A stretch of 64,000 bases of DNA from NCBI RefSeq assembly GCF_025420585.1, contig NZ_JAOEGB010000025.1, positions 62,001 to 126,000 of the forward strand. Direction: 5' to 3'. Numbering within the stretch: the stretch's first letter is position 1; every line of letters begins with the position of its first letter. Under the pieces are notes generated by a model. It was not told the origin of the DNA. It worked only from the letters and a program-made list of their open reading frames with translations, and did not search any database. The DNA comes from Planotetraspora sp. A-T 1434. GTDB lineage: Bacteria; Actinomycetota; Actinomycetes; Streptosporangiales; Streptosporangiaceae. Shown piece by piece: positions 1 through 8,180 of this stretch. A program made the position numbers and the translations under genes.

Positions 1-123
1 ACGGAGGTACTTGATGGCGACGTAGGCCCCGGTCGTCGAGTAGGTCGCGAGCACGACCCTTCCTGCGCCGCCCGTGCCGAGCTCGCGCACTTCCCGGTAT
101 CCCGGAACCGACCAGGCGTTCAT
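1..123 (-). CDS. Serine/threonine protein kinase, N-terminal fragment (runs off left edge)
   Basis: The reverse strand from an ATG at 123 reads without a stop to the window edge and gives 41 residues beginning MNAWSVPGYREVRELG. This is the start of a bacterial PknB-like kinase: the glycine-rich ATP loop GTGGAGRVV is at about residues 16-24 and the VAIK motif with the ATP-anchoring lysine at about 35-38. The catalytic loop and any membrane or sensor domain lie outside the window, so receptor or soluble type cannot be decided. It is divergent from the isochorismatase-fold gene, with a steroid-type operator in between that more probably serves the rightward gene. Confidence 0.8.
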   Translation of the reverse strand, partial: MNAWSVPGYREVRELGTGGAGRVVLATYSTTGAYVAIKYLR

Positions 124-215
124 GACGCCGCCCCCTCGGATAGCCCTGAACCAAGGTCTCACCCGAAAGGCCCGCTGTCACCGGAGCATAATGTCACCTA
201 AAGGTTGTAATCCGG

Positions 216-231
216 CCAAGCGCTTGCTAGG
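216..231. promoter_or_regulatory. KstR2-type operator (site A)
   Basis: CCAAGCGCTTGCTAGG matches the window consensus CCAAGCnnnnGCTTGG at 11 of 12 fixed positions. It ends 8 bp before the start codon of the isochorismatase-fold gene, a position that would block transcription or initiation of that gene. Confidence 0.75.
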
Positions 232-239
232 TATAGGGC

Positions 240-830
240 ATGGGCCGCAGCGCCGTACTGGTTATGGAGATGCAGCGAGGAGTCATCGGCGATCTCACGA
301 AATTTCCGGATCTGGTGGCGGCCTGTGAGCGGCACCACGTCATGGACAACGCCCGGGTGGTGCTCTCCGCGGCCCGTACGGCCGGCGTCCCGGTGATCCA
401 CTGCACGGCGGCCTTCCGGTCCGACCGGATGGGCTCGCACACGGCCAACAGCCCCTTTCTCGCCGTGCTCCTCAAGGACCCGGGGCACATGCTGGAGGGC
501 ACGGGAGCCGTGGACGTCCTGCCGTCGCTGCGCGATCCCGGCGACCTGGAATCGCGCCGATACCACGGCTTCTCGCCCTTCACCGGGACCTCACTCGACA
601 TGACGCTCCGCTCGCTCGGCGTCACGACCGTCGTCGCCGTCGGCGTCTCGCTCAACCTCGGCATCCCGGGCCTCGCCCTTGAGGCGGTCAACCTGGGCTA
701 CCGGGTCGTGGTGGTCACGGACGCCGTCGCAGGGATCCCGGAGGAGTACGCCCAGGCCGTCCTCGAGAACACCGTGAGCCTGCTCGCCTCCCGCATGACC
801 GCCGCGGAGCTGGTGTCCGCCTGGCGATGA
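240..830 (+). CDS. Isochorismatase-fold protein lacking the catalytic triad
   Basis: A 196-residue protein with the isochorismatase-like (cysteine hydrolase) fold. The opening VLVMEMQRG stands where active members have V(I)DMQ, and GVSLNLGIPGLALEA (135-149) stands where they have GVxTxxCVxxTAxxA. The three catalytic positions are all changed: Asp to Glu10, Lys to about His109, and nucleophilic Cys to Gly141. Hydrolysis by the family mechanism is therefore not expected; a binding, structural or different catalytic role is possible. Operator A lies just upstream, so it is probably co-regulated with the steroid ring C/D genes. The SDR gene follows 37 bp later behind its own operator copy. ATG 264 is a weaker alternative start. 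Confidence 0.8.
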   Translation: MGRSAVLVMEMQRGVIGDLTKFPDLVAACERHHVMDNARVVLSAARTAGVPVIHCTAAFRSDRMGSHTANSPFLAVLLKDPGHMLEGTGAVDVLPSLRDPGDLESRRYHGFSPFTGTSLDMTLRSLGVTTVVAVGVSLNLGIPGLALEAVNLGYRVVVVTDAVAGIPEEYAQAVLENTVSLLASRMTAAELVSAWR

Positions 831-834
831 CTAG

Positions 835-850
835 CCAAGCAAGTGCTAGG
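835..850. promoter_or_regulatory. KstR2-type operator (site B)
   Basis: CCAAGCAAGTGCTAGG matches 11 of 12 fixed positions of CCAAGCnnnnGCTTGG. It lies in the short gap between the isochorismatase-fold gene and the SDR gene, 17 bp before the SDR start. The SDR may therefore have its own regulated promoter instead of relying on read-through. Confidence 0.7.
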
Positions 851-867
851 TCGGATAACGTCCAGGC

Positions 868-1620
868 ATGATGGACGGCTTGCGTCTGGACGGCAGGCTC
901 GCCGTCGTCACCGGGGGAGCAGGTGCGATCGGGGCCGCCATCTGCGCGGATCTGGTGGCCCTCGGCGCCCGCGTCATCGTGGCGGACCTCGACCACCCCG
1001 GAGCCGTCACGGTCGCCCGCCGGCTGTCCCGCGCCGGAGCCGAGGCCGTGCCGATGATCCTCGACCTCGCGGCCCCGGCGTCGGTCGAGGACTTCTGCTC
1101 GGCGGCCGGCCCGGTGGACATCGTGGTCCACAACGCCGGAGTGTCGATCGTCGAGCCGTTCCTCTCCGGCGATCCGGCCGGCTGGGAGCTCATGTGGCAG
1201 GTCAACCTCAGAGGGCCGATGCTGCTGACCAGGCCGCTGCTCGCGGGCATGTGCGCGCGGTCCTGGGGGCGGCTGATATTCGTCTCCTCCGACGGCGCGC
1301 GGGCCGGTTCCGGCGGGGAGGGCGCCTACGCGGCCACCAAGGCGGGCCTGTTCGGGCTGGCGAAGACGCTGGCCCGTGAGGTGGCGCGGCACAACGTGAC
1401 CGCGAACGTCGTCTGCCCCGGGCCCACGGACACGCCCATGCTCCGGAAGATCGGCGACACGAAGCCGGGTCTCGTGGACAAGCTCGCCAAGGGGATCCCT
1501 CTGCGGCGCCTCGGCACTCCCGAGGACGTGGCGGGCCTGGTGGCCTACCTCTGCACCGAGCGCGCGGCCTACGTCACCGGGCAGACCCTGTCCGTCAGCG
1601 GCGGGATCACGATGCATTGA
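868..1620 (+). CDS. Short-chain dehydrogenase/reductase (BadH/FabG-like)
   Basis: A classical 250-residue SDR that should oxidise or reduce a hydroxyl/keto group with NAD(P). The cofactor motif TGGAGAIG is at 15-22, NAG at 89-91, and the active site is Ser140/141, Tyr154, Lys158 (YAATK). The C-terminus GQTLSVSGGITMH is of the type seen in 2-hydroxycyclohexanecarboxyl-CoA dehydrogenase (BadH)-like enzymes, which suggests an alicyclic acyl-CoA substrate. With a steroid-type operator directly upstream, a role in oxidising a ring hydroxyl of a HIP-derived CoA ester is a reasonable inference. The exact substrate cannot be read from the sequence. ATG 868 and 871 are both possible starts. Confidence 0.85.
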   Translation: MMDGLRLDGRLAVVTGGAGAIGAAICADLVALGARVIVADLDHPGAVTVARRLSRAGAEAVPMILDLAAPASVEDFCSAAGPVDIVVHNAGVSIVEPFLSGDPAGWELMWQVNLRGPMLLTRPLLAGMCARSWGRLIFVSSDGARAGSGGEGAYAATKAGLFGLAKTLAREVARHNVTANVVCPGPTDTPMLRKIGDTKPGLVDKLAKGIPLRRLGTPEDVAGLVAYLCTERAAYVTGQTLSVSGGITMH

Positions 1621-1670
1621 ACGGCCTCGGACCGAGCCCTGAGCAGCGGCTCGCCACGCTGCCGCGATGG

Positions 1671-2891
1671 CTAGCGCAGGGAGTCGTAGACCGCCGCGGC
1701 GAGGTCGTAGGCGCGGGTGCCGCCGCTCACCGCGCCGGCCATCTTGTTCATCGTGTAGGCCATGCCGATGCCGTGCTCGATGTCGCCCAGGCCGAGAGAC
1801 CCGCCGAGCCCGGTGTGCCCGAACGCCGACCCGGCTCCGGCGGGCGGCGCGGGGAAGGCGTGCGCGGCACGCATGTAGCCGATGCCGAACGAGCTGTCGA
1901 CGCACAGCACCCGGTCGGGTCCGTTGACCCGCCGCCTCAGGGCGTCGTCGAGCGTGACGGGGCGGAGGATCTCGCCCGCCACCAGGTCGCGGTAGAAGCC
2001 CGCCAGGCCGCGGGCGGTCGTGACGACCCCCAGGGCGGGCCATCCGGCGCGCAGGATGACGGGATTGTTGGCCCCGCCACGCAGCCGGTGGATCGGCGGG
2101 TTGCCGAATGCCCGGTTCATCAGGCTGCTCCCGTCCATCGCCGCGGCCGCCATCGCCTCCAGGGGGCCGCCGCCACCCCCCATTCTCGGGCCGCCATCCG
2201 GGAGGCCCCCGCCCGCGGATGCGGCGCCGGGGGCCGTGGCGGCGGGAGCCGTACGTTCTCCCGCGGAGAGGCGGGCGGCGCGGCCCGCCACGTCGGGGGG
2301 CGCGCCGAGCCACAGCTCCAGCCCGCGCGGCCCGGCGATCTCGGCGGCCACCACGTCACCCGCCGACTTGCCGGTGACCCGGCGGATGATCTCGCCGACC
2401 AGGAACCCGTAGGTGAGGGCGTGGTACCCATGGGCCGTGCCGGGCTCCCACAGCGGGGCCTGCCGCGCGAGGCGGGCGGCGATGGCGGCCAGATCCTCGA
2501 ACTCCTCCACCGGCACCTCCTCCTCCAGCGCGGGCAGCCCGGCCTGGTGGCTCAGGACATGCTCGACGGTCACCCCCGCCTTGTCGTTCGCGGCGAACTC
2601 CGGCCAGAGCTCGCTGACGGGAGCCCGGAGGTCGACCTGGCCGCGCTCGGCGAGCAGCAGCAGGGCGGTGGCCGCGACGGCCTTGGTGCAGGAGTAGGCG
2701 AGGACGGGCGTGTGGCGCTCCCAAGTTCTGCCGGTGGTCCGGTCGGCCACGCCGCCCCACAGGTCCACCACCGCCTCGCCGCGCACGAACACCGCGAACG
2801 CCGCCCCCAGCTCCTGGCCGGTGGCGAAGTGCCGCTCGAAGACCTCGCGTACCCGCCGGAACCGGGGATCGCAGTGCCCGCCGATCATCAT
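1671..2891 (-). CDS. Serine hydrolase, family VIII esterase / class C beta-lactamase fold
   Basis: A 406-residue beta-lactamase-related hydrolase. The nucleophile motif SxxK is Ser67-Cys-Thr-Lys70, followed by a GYHALTYG segment that can supply the catalytic Tyr, and HTG near the C-terminus. EstB/LipL-type members cleave small esters. No signal peptide is visible, so it is probably cytoplasmic. A glycine-rich linker (GGGLPDGGPRMGGGGGP) interrupts the middle. The start ATG at 2891 is preceded by GAGGA at good spacing; longer in-frame upstream sequence would run into the divergent cyclase gene. It diverges from that gene across a half-conserved operator (site C), linking it to the steroid set. 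The true substrate is unknown. Confidence 0.85.
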   Translation of the reverse strand: MMIGGHCDPRFRRVREVFERHFATGQELGAAFAVFVRGEAVVDLWGGVADRTTGRTWERHTPVLAYSCTKAVAATALLLLAERGQVDLRAPVSELWPEFAANDKAGVTVEHVLSHQAGLPALEEEVPVEEFEDLAAIAARLARQAPLWEPGTAHGYHALTYGFLVGEIIRRVTGKSAGDVVAAEIAGPRGLELWLGAPPDVAGRAARLSAGERTAPAATAPGAASAGGGLPDGGPRMGGGGGPLEAMAAAAMDGSSLMNRAFGNPPIHRLRGGANNPVILRAGWPALGVVTTARGLAGFYRDLVAGEILRPVTLDDALRRRVNGPDRVLCVDSSFGIGYMRAAHAFPAPPAGAGSAFGHTGLGGSLGLGDIEHGIGMAYTMNKMAGAVSGGTRAYDLAAAVYDSLR

Positions 2892-2904
2892 GCACCGTCC
2901 TCGA

Positions 2905-3852
2905 ATGAAAGTGAGCACTTGCTTGGTGTCCGAGCCTAACAATTGGGGCCGGTTCGGCCCAGACGACCAGCGTGGGACGCTGAACCTCATCAGAGGCGAG
3001 ACCGTGCTCCGCGCGCTGGGCGCGGCCACGACCGGCCAGGTGGTCAGCCTGTCCATGCCCATCAGGGGAGCCACCTCCTCGGCCGCTCCGACCGGTGTGC
3101 CCCATCTGCGCGGGCGGCCGCTTCCGCAGCACTTCATGTCGGTCGACGGCGGTGACTACGCGGCCGGCGCGCGAGCCGTCGGGCCGGGCCTGCGGATGGC
3201 CGACGACGCGCTGATCGTCACCCACCACGGCACGACCACCCACATGGACGCGCTGTGCCACATGTGGTCGGGGGAGGAGCTCTACAACGGCCATCCGGCC
3301 GCCCGGGTCCGGTCATACGGCGCGACGCGGTGCGGCATCGAGACCGTGGGCGGCGTGGTGGCGCGCGGCGTGCTCTTCGACGTGCCCCGCCACCTGGGTC
3401 TCGACCACCTCCCGGTGGACTTCCGGGTCGACGGCGCGCTGCTGGAGGAGATCGCACCGGACGTACGGCCGGGCGACGTGGCGGTCGTCCGCACCGGCTG
3501 GCCGCTGACCTGGGAACGGTCGCGGGAGGAGTACTGGTCCGGGCAGCCGGGGCTGTCCGCCGACGGGGGCCGCTGGCTCGCCGCCCGCGATGTCGCGATG
3601 GTGGCGAGCGACAACGCGGCCATCGGCGGCCTCAACTCCCGGCAGCTCGCCGACGAGGGGCTCGCGGACGACCTGCACATGATCCTGCTCTGGCGTCACG
3701 GCATCCATCTGGCCGAGATGCTCTGGCTTGAGGAGCTGGCGGAAGTCATCCACGCCGGTATGGCCGGCCGTACGGAATTCGTGTTCGTCGCGGCCCCGCT
3801 CAAGATAGAAGGAGGCACCGGCAGCCCCATCAACCCTCTGGCCATCCTCTGA
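2905..3852 (+). CDS. Cyclase family protein (kynurenine formamidase-like metal hydrolase)
   Basis: About 315 residues of the Cyclase family (PF04199 type). The metal site HxGTxxHxDxxxH is visible as His108-Gly-Thr, His113, Asp115 and His119. Relatives hydrolyse amides, lactones or cyclic acids, so opening of a lactone or ring intermediate is conceivable; that is inference. Starts at ATG 2905 or GTG 2926; the second gives MSEPNNWGRF and leaves operator C upstream. It is divergent from the esterase, and the C-terminus (GGTGSPINPLAIL) is typical of the family. A copy of the dispersed TGATCATGCAC repeat begins just after the stop. Confidence 0.85.
   Translation: MKVSTCLVSEPNNWGRFGPDDQRGTLNLIRGETVLRALGAATTGQVVSLSMPIRGATSSAAPTGVPHLRGRPLPQHFMSVDGGDYAAGARAVGPGLRMADDALIVTHHGTTTHMDALCHMWSGEELYNGHPAARVRSYGATRCGIETVGGVVARGVLFDVPRHLGLDHLPVDFRVDGALLEEIAPDVRPGDVAVVRTGWPLTWERSREEYWSGQPGLSADGGRWLAARDVAMVASDNAAIGGLNSRQLADEGLADDLHMILLWRHGIHLAEMLWLEELAEVIHAGMAGRTEFVFVAAPLKIEGGTGSPINPLAIL
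2911..2926. promoter_or_regulatory. KstR2-type operator, half-conserved (site C)
   Basis: GTGAGCACTTGCTTGG keeps the right arm GCTTGG perfectly and half of the left arm. It lies between the divergent esterase and cyclase genes. It overlaps the first codons of the cyclase if ATG 2905 is used, but lies wholly upstream of most of the protein if GTG 2926 is the real start. Confidence 0.5.
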
Positions 3853-3856
3853 CCGG

Positions 3857-3998
3857 CGTGATCATGCACAGATTCCCGGAGACCCCGGCTGAGCTGGCTC
3901 GACACCGGTCCGTGAGACGGCACGAGTTCCCGGGCATTCCCGCCACCAGCGCGAACGTATGGCGTGATCATGCACGAGGGGACGACGTGATCAGGCGC
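3857..3998 (+). repeat. Dispersed TGATCATGCAC repeat cluster 1
   Basis: The gap between the cyclase and the convergent ligase holds a full copy (CGTGATCATGCACA, two variable bases, then TTCCCG at 3857-3879), a partial copy at 3963-3975 and a bare CGTGATCA at 3986. The last one contains the stop codon of the ligase, which is the TGA of TGATCA read on the minus strand. Confidence 0.8.
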
Positions 3999-5487
3999 CG
4001 GGGTAGGCGCCTCCGCCGTAGGCCGCGTCCAGGGCGTCGTAGTCGGGGGTGAAGCCCTTCTTGGGGATGGACGCGGCGAACTCGACATGCCGGGGTCTCT
4101 TGTAGGAGGCGATCTGGCCGCGGACGTGCTCAGCGAGGTCGTCGGCCGTCTCCTCGGCTCCCTCACGGAGGACGACGACCGCCTTCACCGTCTGCCTCCA
4201 TCGCTCGTCGGGCACTCCGATCACCGCCGCGTCGGCCACGGACGGATGCGACTTCAGGGCCCGTTCGACCTCGGCGGGGTAGATGTTCTCGTTCCCGGAC
4301 TTGATCATGCGGAGCCTGGGGCCGATGAAGGTCAGCGTGCCGTCGGGCTCCCGGCGGCCGAGGTCGCCGGTGTGGTGCCAGCCGCCCCGCGTCTTGGCCG
4401 CGTTGAGCTCCGGTCTGTTGAAATATCCGGAGAAGATGGACTTGCCGCGGGCGCAGATCTCCCCGACCTCGCCGGGGGCCACCTCGGAGCCGTCCGGATC
4501 GAGCAGGCGCACCTGCGCCAGCGGCGACGGACGCCCGGCGAAGCCCGCGGCCGCCGGAGCCAACCCCAGGAAGGTCAGCATGCCGCCGACCTCGGTCTGG
4601 CCGTACCCGCCCATCTTTGACCGGCACCACGGCGAGTCGTCCACCGTGGTCATCTCGTCCCACTCGGGGGAGTGCGAGACGAACCGCAGCGACGTGAGGT
4701 CGTACTCGCCAGCCGCGTTGGCGGCGACCACGCTGTCGATCATCTGACCGAACAGGAACGCCTGGGTGCACTTCTCGGCGTCGACGAGGCGGCAGACCTC
4801 CTCCGGGTCGAACGCCGGGATGAAGACGTTCTTGCCTCCGACCAGCAGCGTCGCCAGCGTGAACATCATCGTGCCGACGTGGAAGAGGGGCCCGTTGTTG
4901 AGGAAGGCGAAATCCGGCTCCATCTGCCGGACGTGCAGCAGCGACGCGCTGTGCGCGATCAGCGCGGCGTCGCTCAGCAGCGCCGCGCCGGGCCGGCCGT
5001 CGAAGGCCGCCGTGTAGAGCGCCAGCACGGGCAGCGTGTCGTCCGCCCGCTCGTCCGCCGGCGGTAGGGGAGATTCGTCCCGGCTGAGGAGTGACTCGTA
5101 TTCGTCGCCCGACCGGATCCACGAGGCCGCGTTCTCGGGGGTGACGCCCGGCTCGTACACCACCACGGAAGGGGCCAGGTCGTCGAGGACGAAGCCGAGC
5201 TCGTCAGCGGCCTGCCGCCAGTTGGCCGGGCAGAAGATCGCCCCGAGGCGCGAGCAGGCGAGGAGCAGTTCGAGCACCCGGTGGGAGTTCTGCCCCAGCC
5301 ACAGCACGCGGTCGCCCTGCCCCACCCCCGCCGAGGAGAGTCCGTTCGCCAGGCGGGTGACCCGGGCGTCCAGCTCGGGATAGGTCAGCCGTACGTCACC
5401 GTCGACGGCGGCCATGGCCTGCGGCCGGCTGCGCGCGTGGTCGGCCAGCACGTCGGAGAGGGTGAGCCGGTGGACGATGCTGCTCAT
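3991..5487 (-). CDS. Acyl-CoA synthetase-like ANL protein with non-canonical P-loop
   Basis: A 498-residue AMP-binding (ANL superfamily) protein, expected to adenylate a carboxylic acid and transfer it to CoA. The A5 motif GYGQTE near residue 300, the A7 HTGD and a hinge region are present. The phosphate-binding A3 motif, normally YTSGTTGxPKG, reads YTAAFDGRPGAALLS (158-172) and lacks the Ser/Thr cluster and Lys. The C-terminal catalytic-Lys region reads IPKKGFTPDYDAL, not the usual GK. It may be a conserved divergent subclass or have reduced adenylation. Strong GAGGAGG Shine-Dalgarno precedes ATG 5487. It follows the LLM gene in the same direction after a 71-bp gap and is probably in its operon. 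Confidence 0.8.
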   Translation of the reverse strand: MSSIVHRLTLSDVLADHARSRPQAMAAVDGDVRLTYPELDARVTRLANGLSSAGVGQGDRVLWLGQNSHRVLELLLACSRLGAIFCPANWRQAADELGFVLDDLAPSVVVYEPGVTPENAASWIRSGDEYESLLSRDESPLPPADERADDTLPVLALYTAAFDGRPGAALLSDAALIAHSASLLHVRQMEPDFAFLNNGPLFHVGTMMFTLATLLVGGKNVFIPAFDPEEVCRLVDAEKCTQAFLFGQMIDSVVAANAAGEYDLTSLRFVSHSPEWDEMTTVDDSPWCRSKMGGYGQTEVGGMLTFLGLAPAAAGFAGRPSPLAQVRLLDPDGSEVAPGEVGEICARGKSIFSGYFNRPELNAAKTRGGWHHTGDLGRREPDGTLTFIGPRLRMIKSGNENIYPAEVERALKSHPSVADAAVIGVPDERWRQTVKAVVVLREGAEETADDLAEHVRGQIASYKRPRHVEFAASIPKKGFTPDYDALDAAYGGGAYPGA

Positions 5488-5506
5488 GACACGCCTCCTC
5501 GGCGGA

Positions 5507-5558
5507 GCGGATGGGGGCGGATGGGGGCGGATGGAGGGCGGATGGAGGGCGGATGGGG
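5507..5558 (+). repeat. Short tandem repeat, about 10-11 bp x 5
   Basis: Five units of GCGGATGGGG or GCGGATGGAGG run head to tail and fill the gap between the LLM stop and the ligase Shine-Dalgarno region. It is purine-rich on the plus strand. No function is apparent; length is likely variable between strains. Confidence 0.75.
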
Positions 5559-6611
5559 TCAGAACGCGGGCATGACCTCGGTCGCGAAGAACCGCATGAC
5601 GCTCTCCATGTCCTCCAGCGGGACGGGGCGGGTGCTGCCGAAGTCGCAGAGCAGGTCGGTGAAGCCCGCGTCCCGCAGCAGCCGGATCTGCCCGATCACC
5701 CGCTCCGGGTCACCGATGATTTCCAGCTGCTCCCACCGGAAGTCGGTGCTGACCGAGCCGCCCTTGAGGTAGCGGTCCTGGTAGTACTCGAACCCTTGGG
5801 CGGCCTTGCCGGTCTTGGGGTCGATCGGCGCGCTCTTCTCATTGAAGATCCGCGACCGGTCGAACATCGCCTCGAATCTGGCCTGGTCCTCGCGGGCGCG
5901 CTCCAGCGTGGGCGCGACGTAGACGCTGCGCGCCACCACCAGGTCGGCGTCGCCGGTGTGCCCCGACCGCGCGGCGGTGGTCCGCCAGGTCTCGGCCGCC
6001 TGGACGACCTTGCGGAACGTGGCCGCCGGGTCGGCCAGGATCGGCAGCCCGCGCTCGGCGTATATTGTCACGGTCTCGGGCGAGACGGCCGCCACGTGGA
6101 TAGGCGGGTGCGGACGCTGCAGCGGGGCCGGGACGAGTGACACCTCGGTGCCGGTCCGGTAGAACTTGCCGTCGTGCTGGAAGGTGTCGCCGGTCCAGAG
6201 GCCGAGGATCACCTCAAGGGACTCGTTGAACCTGTCCCGGGCCTCGGCGAGGTCGATGCCGAACCCCTCGAACTCGAAGCTCTGGTAGCCGCGTCCGATG
6301 CCGAGGTCGAGGCGGCCACCGGACAGCACGTCGACCTGGGCCGCCTCCTCGGCGACGTGGATCGGGTTGTGCAGCGGCAGCACCACGATGCCGGTGCCCA
6401 GGCGGATCTGGGAGGTGCGGGCCGCGGCGTGGGCCAGCATCGTGAACAGGTTGGGCGCCACGCCGTAGTCGCGGAAGTGGTGCTCGGCCAGCCGTACGCC
6501 GTGGAAGCCGAGCTCCTCGGCCAGCTCGATCAGCCGCAGGTGGTAGTCGTAGACGTCCCTGAAGCTCTGGCCGTCGAACCGGTGGAACAGGTGGAAGGTC
6601 GAGAACTTCAT
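5559..6611 (-). CDS. LLM-class flavin-dependent monooxygenase
   Basis: A 350-residue bacterial-luciferase-like TIM-barrel protein using reduced FMN or F420. Family signatures seen are AEHHF in the N-terminal third, RLDLGIGRGY in the middle and RPHPPIHVAA. Long upstream in-frame sequence is possible, but MKFSTFHLFHRF at ATG 6611 is a typical family start. The perfect operator CCAAGCGCTCGCTTGG lies 60 bp upstream, identical to the one in front of the other LLM gene at 50.4-51.5 kb. That suggests both act in steroid catabolism, possibly as oxygen-inserting (Baeyer-Villiger type II) or desaturating enzymes. The specific reaction is unknown. Confidence 0.85.
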   Translation of the reverse strand: MKFSTFHLFHRFDGQSFRDVYDYHLRLIELAEELGFHGVRLAEHHFRDYGVAPNLFTMLAHAAARTSQIRLGTGIVVLPLHNPIHVAEEAAQVDVLSGGRLDLGIGRGYQSFEFEGFGIDLAEARDRFNESLEVILGLWTGDTFQHDGKFYRTGTEVSLVPAPLQRPHPPIHVAAVSPETVTIYAERGLPILADPAATFRKVVQAAETWRTTAARSGHTGDADLVVARSVYVAPTLERAREDQARFEAMFDRSRIFNEKSAPIDPKTGKAAQGFEYYQDRYLKGGSVSTDFRWEQLEIIGDPERVIGQIRLLRDAGFTDLLCDFGSTRPVPLEDMESVMRFFATEVMPAF

Positions 6612-6671
6612 GCGCCGATACCCCTGAGGCCGTCGTCTCCCAGCGCGGAGGCCGCGCCGAACGCGCTTGAA

Positions 6672-6687
6672 CCAAGCGCTCGCTTGG
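6672..6687. promoter_or_regulatory. KstR2-type operator, perfect arms (site D)
   Basis: CCAAGCGCTCGCTTGG matches all 12 fixed positions. With flanking A and T it forms an 18-bp inverted repeat with 8-bp arms ACCAAGCG/CGCTTGGT. It is placed to control the leftward LLM gene. Confidence 0.85.
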
Positions 6688-6746
6688 TGAGCGTATACCG
6701 ACACATGCCCGGAGGGCTACCGCTACGCGCGCGGCCGTACGGATAG

Positions 6747-6762
6747 CCGAGCAAGCGCTTGC
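6747..6762. promoter_or_regulatory. KstR2-type operator (site E)
   Basis: CCGAGCAAGCGCTTGC keeps 10 of 12 fixed positions and contains the 12-bp perfect palindrome GCAAGCGCTTGC. It lies 60 bp from site D on the thiolase side of the divergent region. Confidence 0.65.
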
Positions 6763-6867
6763 CTAAATCGAGGGGCTGAGGTTAGCGTGGCGTCCGGGCA
6801 CCAGAACGCCGCCCGCCGGGATGGATCGCGCCCCGCCCCGGCGGGCGGCACGGCGGCGGCCCAAGGA

Positions 6868-6955
6868 GGTGTGCATGATCACGACTGGGGAATGCGCAGG
6901 TCGTGATGGAGATCCGGGAACCCGCGCATGATCACGACCGGGGGATGCGTGATCA
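6868..6955 (-). repeat. Dispersed TGATCATGCAC repeat cluster 2 (inverted)
   Basis: GTGTGCATGATCACG at about 6869-6883 and GCGCATGATCACG at about 6924-6936 are copies on the minus strand, followed by GTGATCACG at 6949. The ATG of the second copy is the first possible start of the thiolase gene, so a repeat appears to supply the start codon or lies just before it. Confidence 0.75.
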
Positions 6956-8082
6956 CGCCGAGGGGGTGGGGGGAGGCGGCGGTTGCCGGGGTCGGGATGA
7001 CCGCGCTGACCCGCGAGTCGGGGCGTGGAGAGCTGGACCTCGCGATGGAGGCCTGCCGGGCCGCGATGGCCGACGCGGCGGTGGAACCCGGCGAGATCGA
7101 CGCCGTCCTCAGCTATCACATGAACGACTCCGTCCCGGCCATCCAGGTCGCCCGGGCGCTGCGCATCGAGCCGATCGGCTGGCACAACGACATCACGGGT
7201 GGTGGCACCCAGGCGGCGTCCATCCTCGGAGACGCCGCCATGCTCATCGCCGGTGGAGCCGCCCGGACCGTCCTCATATATCGCGCCTTGAACGGACGAT
7301 CCGGCAAGCGGATGAGCACGGTCCAGGCGGGGCCGCAGGAGAGTTTCACGATCCCGTACGGCGTGGCCGGCCCGATCCCGCTGTTCGCGCTGGCGGCCCA
7401 GCGCTACCTGCACGACACGGGGCTGTCGGAGGAGCACCTGCACGCCGTCGTCGCGCAGTCGCGCGACAACGCCGCGGCCAACCCACGCGCCCTGCGCCGC
7501 GACCCGCTGCCGCTCGCCGACTACCTGGCCAGGCCGTACGTCTGCACGCCGCTCAGGACCGCCGACTGCTGCCAGGAGACCGACGGCGCCTGCGCGCTGG
7601 TGGTCCGCGACGTACGGCTGGCACCGGAGGAGCCGCGGATCCACACCGTCGTCCGGGGCGGCGGCGAGGGCTGCTCGACCATGGACCGGTCCCATGACGT
7701 CACAAGGATCTTCTCCGGGCACATCGCCGGACGGCTGTGGGGGTCCTCCGGACTGTCGCCACGAGAGGTTGACGTGGCGTTCCTCTACGACGCGTACTCC
7801 TGGCTGGTGCCCCGGCAACTGGAGGACTTCGGGCTGGTGGACCGCGCTGACCTGGGCGGATTCCTGCTCGGCCGGGGTCACGGGCCCGCCGGGGAGGTGC
7901 CGGTCAACCCCCACGGCGGGCTCCTCTCCGAAGGCTACGTCCACGGTCTCAACAACGTGGCGGAGGCCGTCCGCTCGTTGCGATTTGGTCACGGCTTGGA
8001 TCACGGCTCGGGTCACGGTGTCGCGCTCGTCACCGGCTTCGGCGGCAGCTACGGCAGTGCGGCGCTCCTCGTGACGTCGTGA
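6928..8082 (+). CDS. SCP2/Ltp-type thiolase-like lipid-transfer protein
   Basis: A 384-residue thiolase-fold protein of the lipid-transfer (Ltp/SCP2-thiolase) group. Typical segments are YRALNGRSGKRM, the DCCQETDGACALVV block and NPHGGLLSEGYVHGLNN. Characterised relatives such as mycobacterial Ltp2 act as aldolases or thiolases on steroid side chains together with a DUF35 partner; no DUF35 gene is adjacent here. The start is uncertain: ATG 6928 lies inside a dispersed repeat and GTG 6949 is an alternative. The conserved fold begins at EAAVAGVGMTAL. It is divergent from the LLM gene across operators D and E. Confidence 0.85.
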   Translation: MITTGGCVITPRGWGEAAVAGVGMTALTRESGRGELDLAMEACRAAMADAAVEPGEIDAVLSYHMNDSVPAIQVARALRIEPIGWHNDITGGGTQAASILGDAAMLIAGGAARTVLIYRALNGRSGKRMSTVQAGPQESFTIPYGVAGPIPLFALAAQRYLHDTGLSEEHLHAVVAQSRDNAAANPRALRRDPLPLADYLARPYVCTPLRTADCCQETDGACALVVRDVRLAPEEPRIHTVVRGGGEGCSTMDRSHDVTRIFSGHIAGRLWGSSGLSPREVDVAFLYDAYSWLVPRQLEDFGLVDRADLGGFLLGRGHGPAGEVPVNPHGGLLSEGYVHGLNNVAEAVRSLRFGHGLDHGSGHGVALVTGFGGSYGSAALLVTS

Positions 8083-8180
8083 AATGCCCCGTCGATGCGC
8101 CCGCAGAGGCAATAGTCACTCTTGCGGCCTATGGGCTACGCTCCGTCTACCTTTCAGAACGAACGCGCGGAGAAAGACCC

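Larger units (their letters stand above)
6612..6927. other. Divergent promoter region with two operators and repeats
   Basis: This 316-bp gap separates the LLM gene (minus) from the Ltp-like thiolase (plus). It holds operators D and E and, nearer the thiolase, inverted copies of the dispersed TGATCATGCAC repeat. No coding sequence is supported. Confidence 0.7.

Noticed and set aside
7694-8074. Alternate-frame open reading in the Ltp-like thiolase
   Set aside because: Shadow of the thiolase frame, which carries all family motifs.
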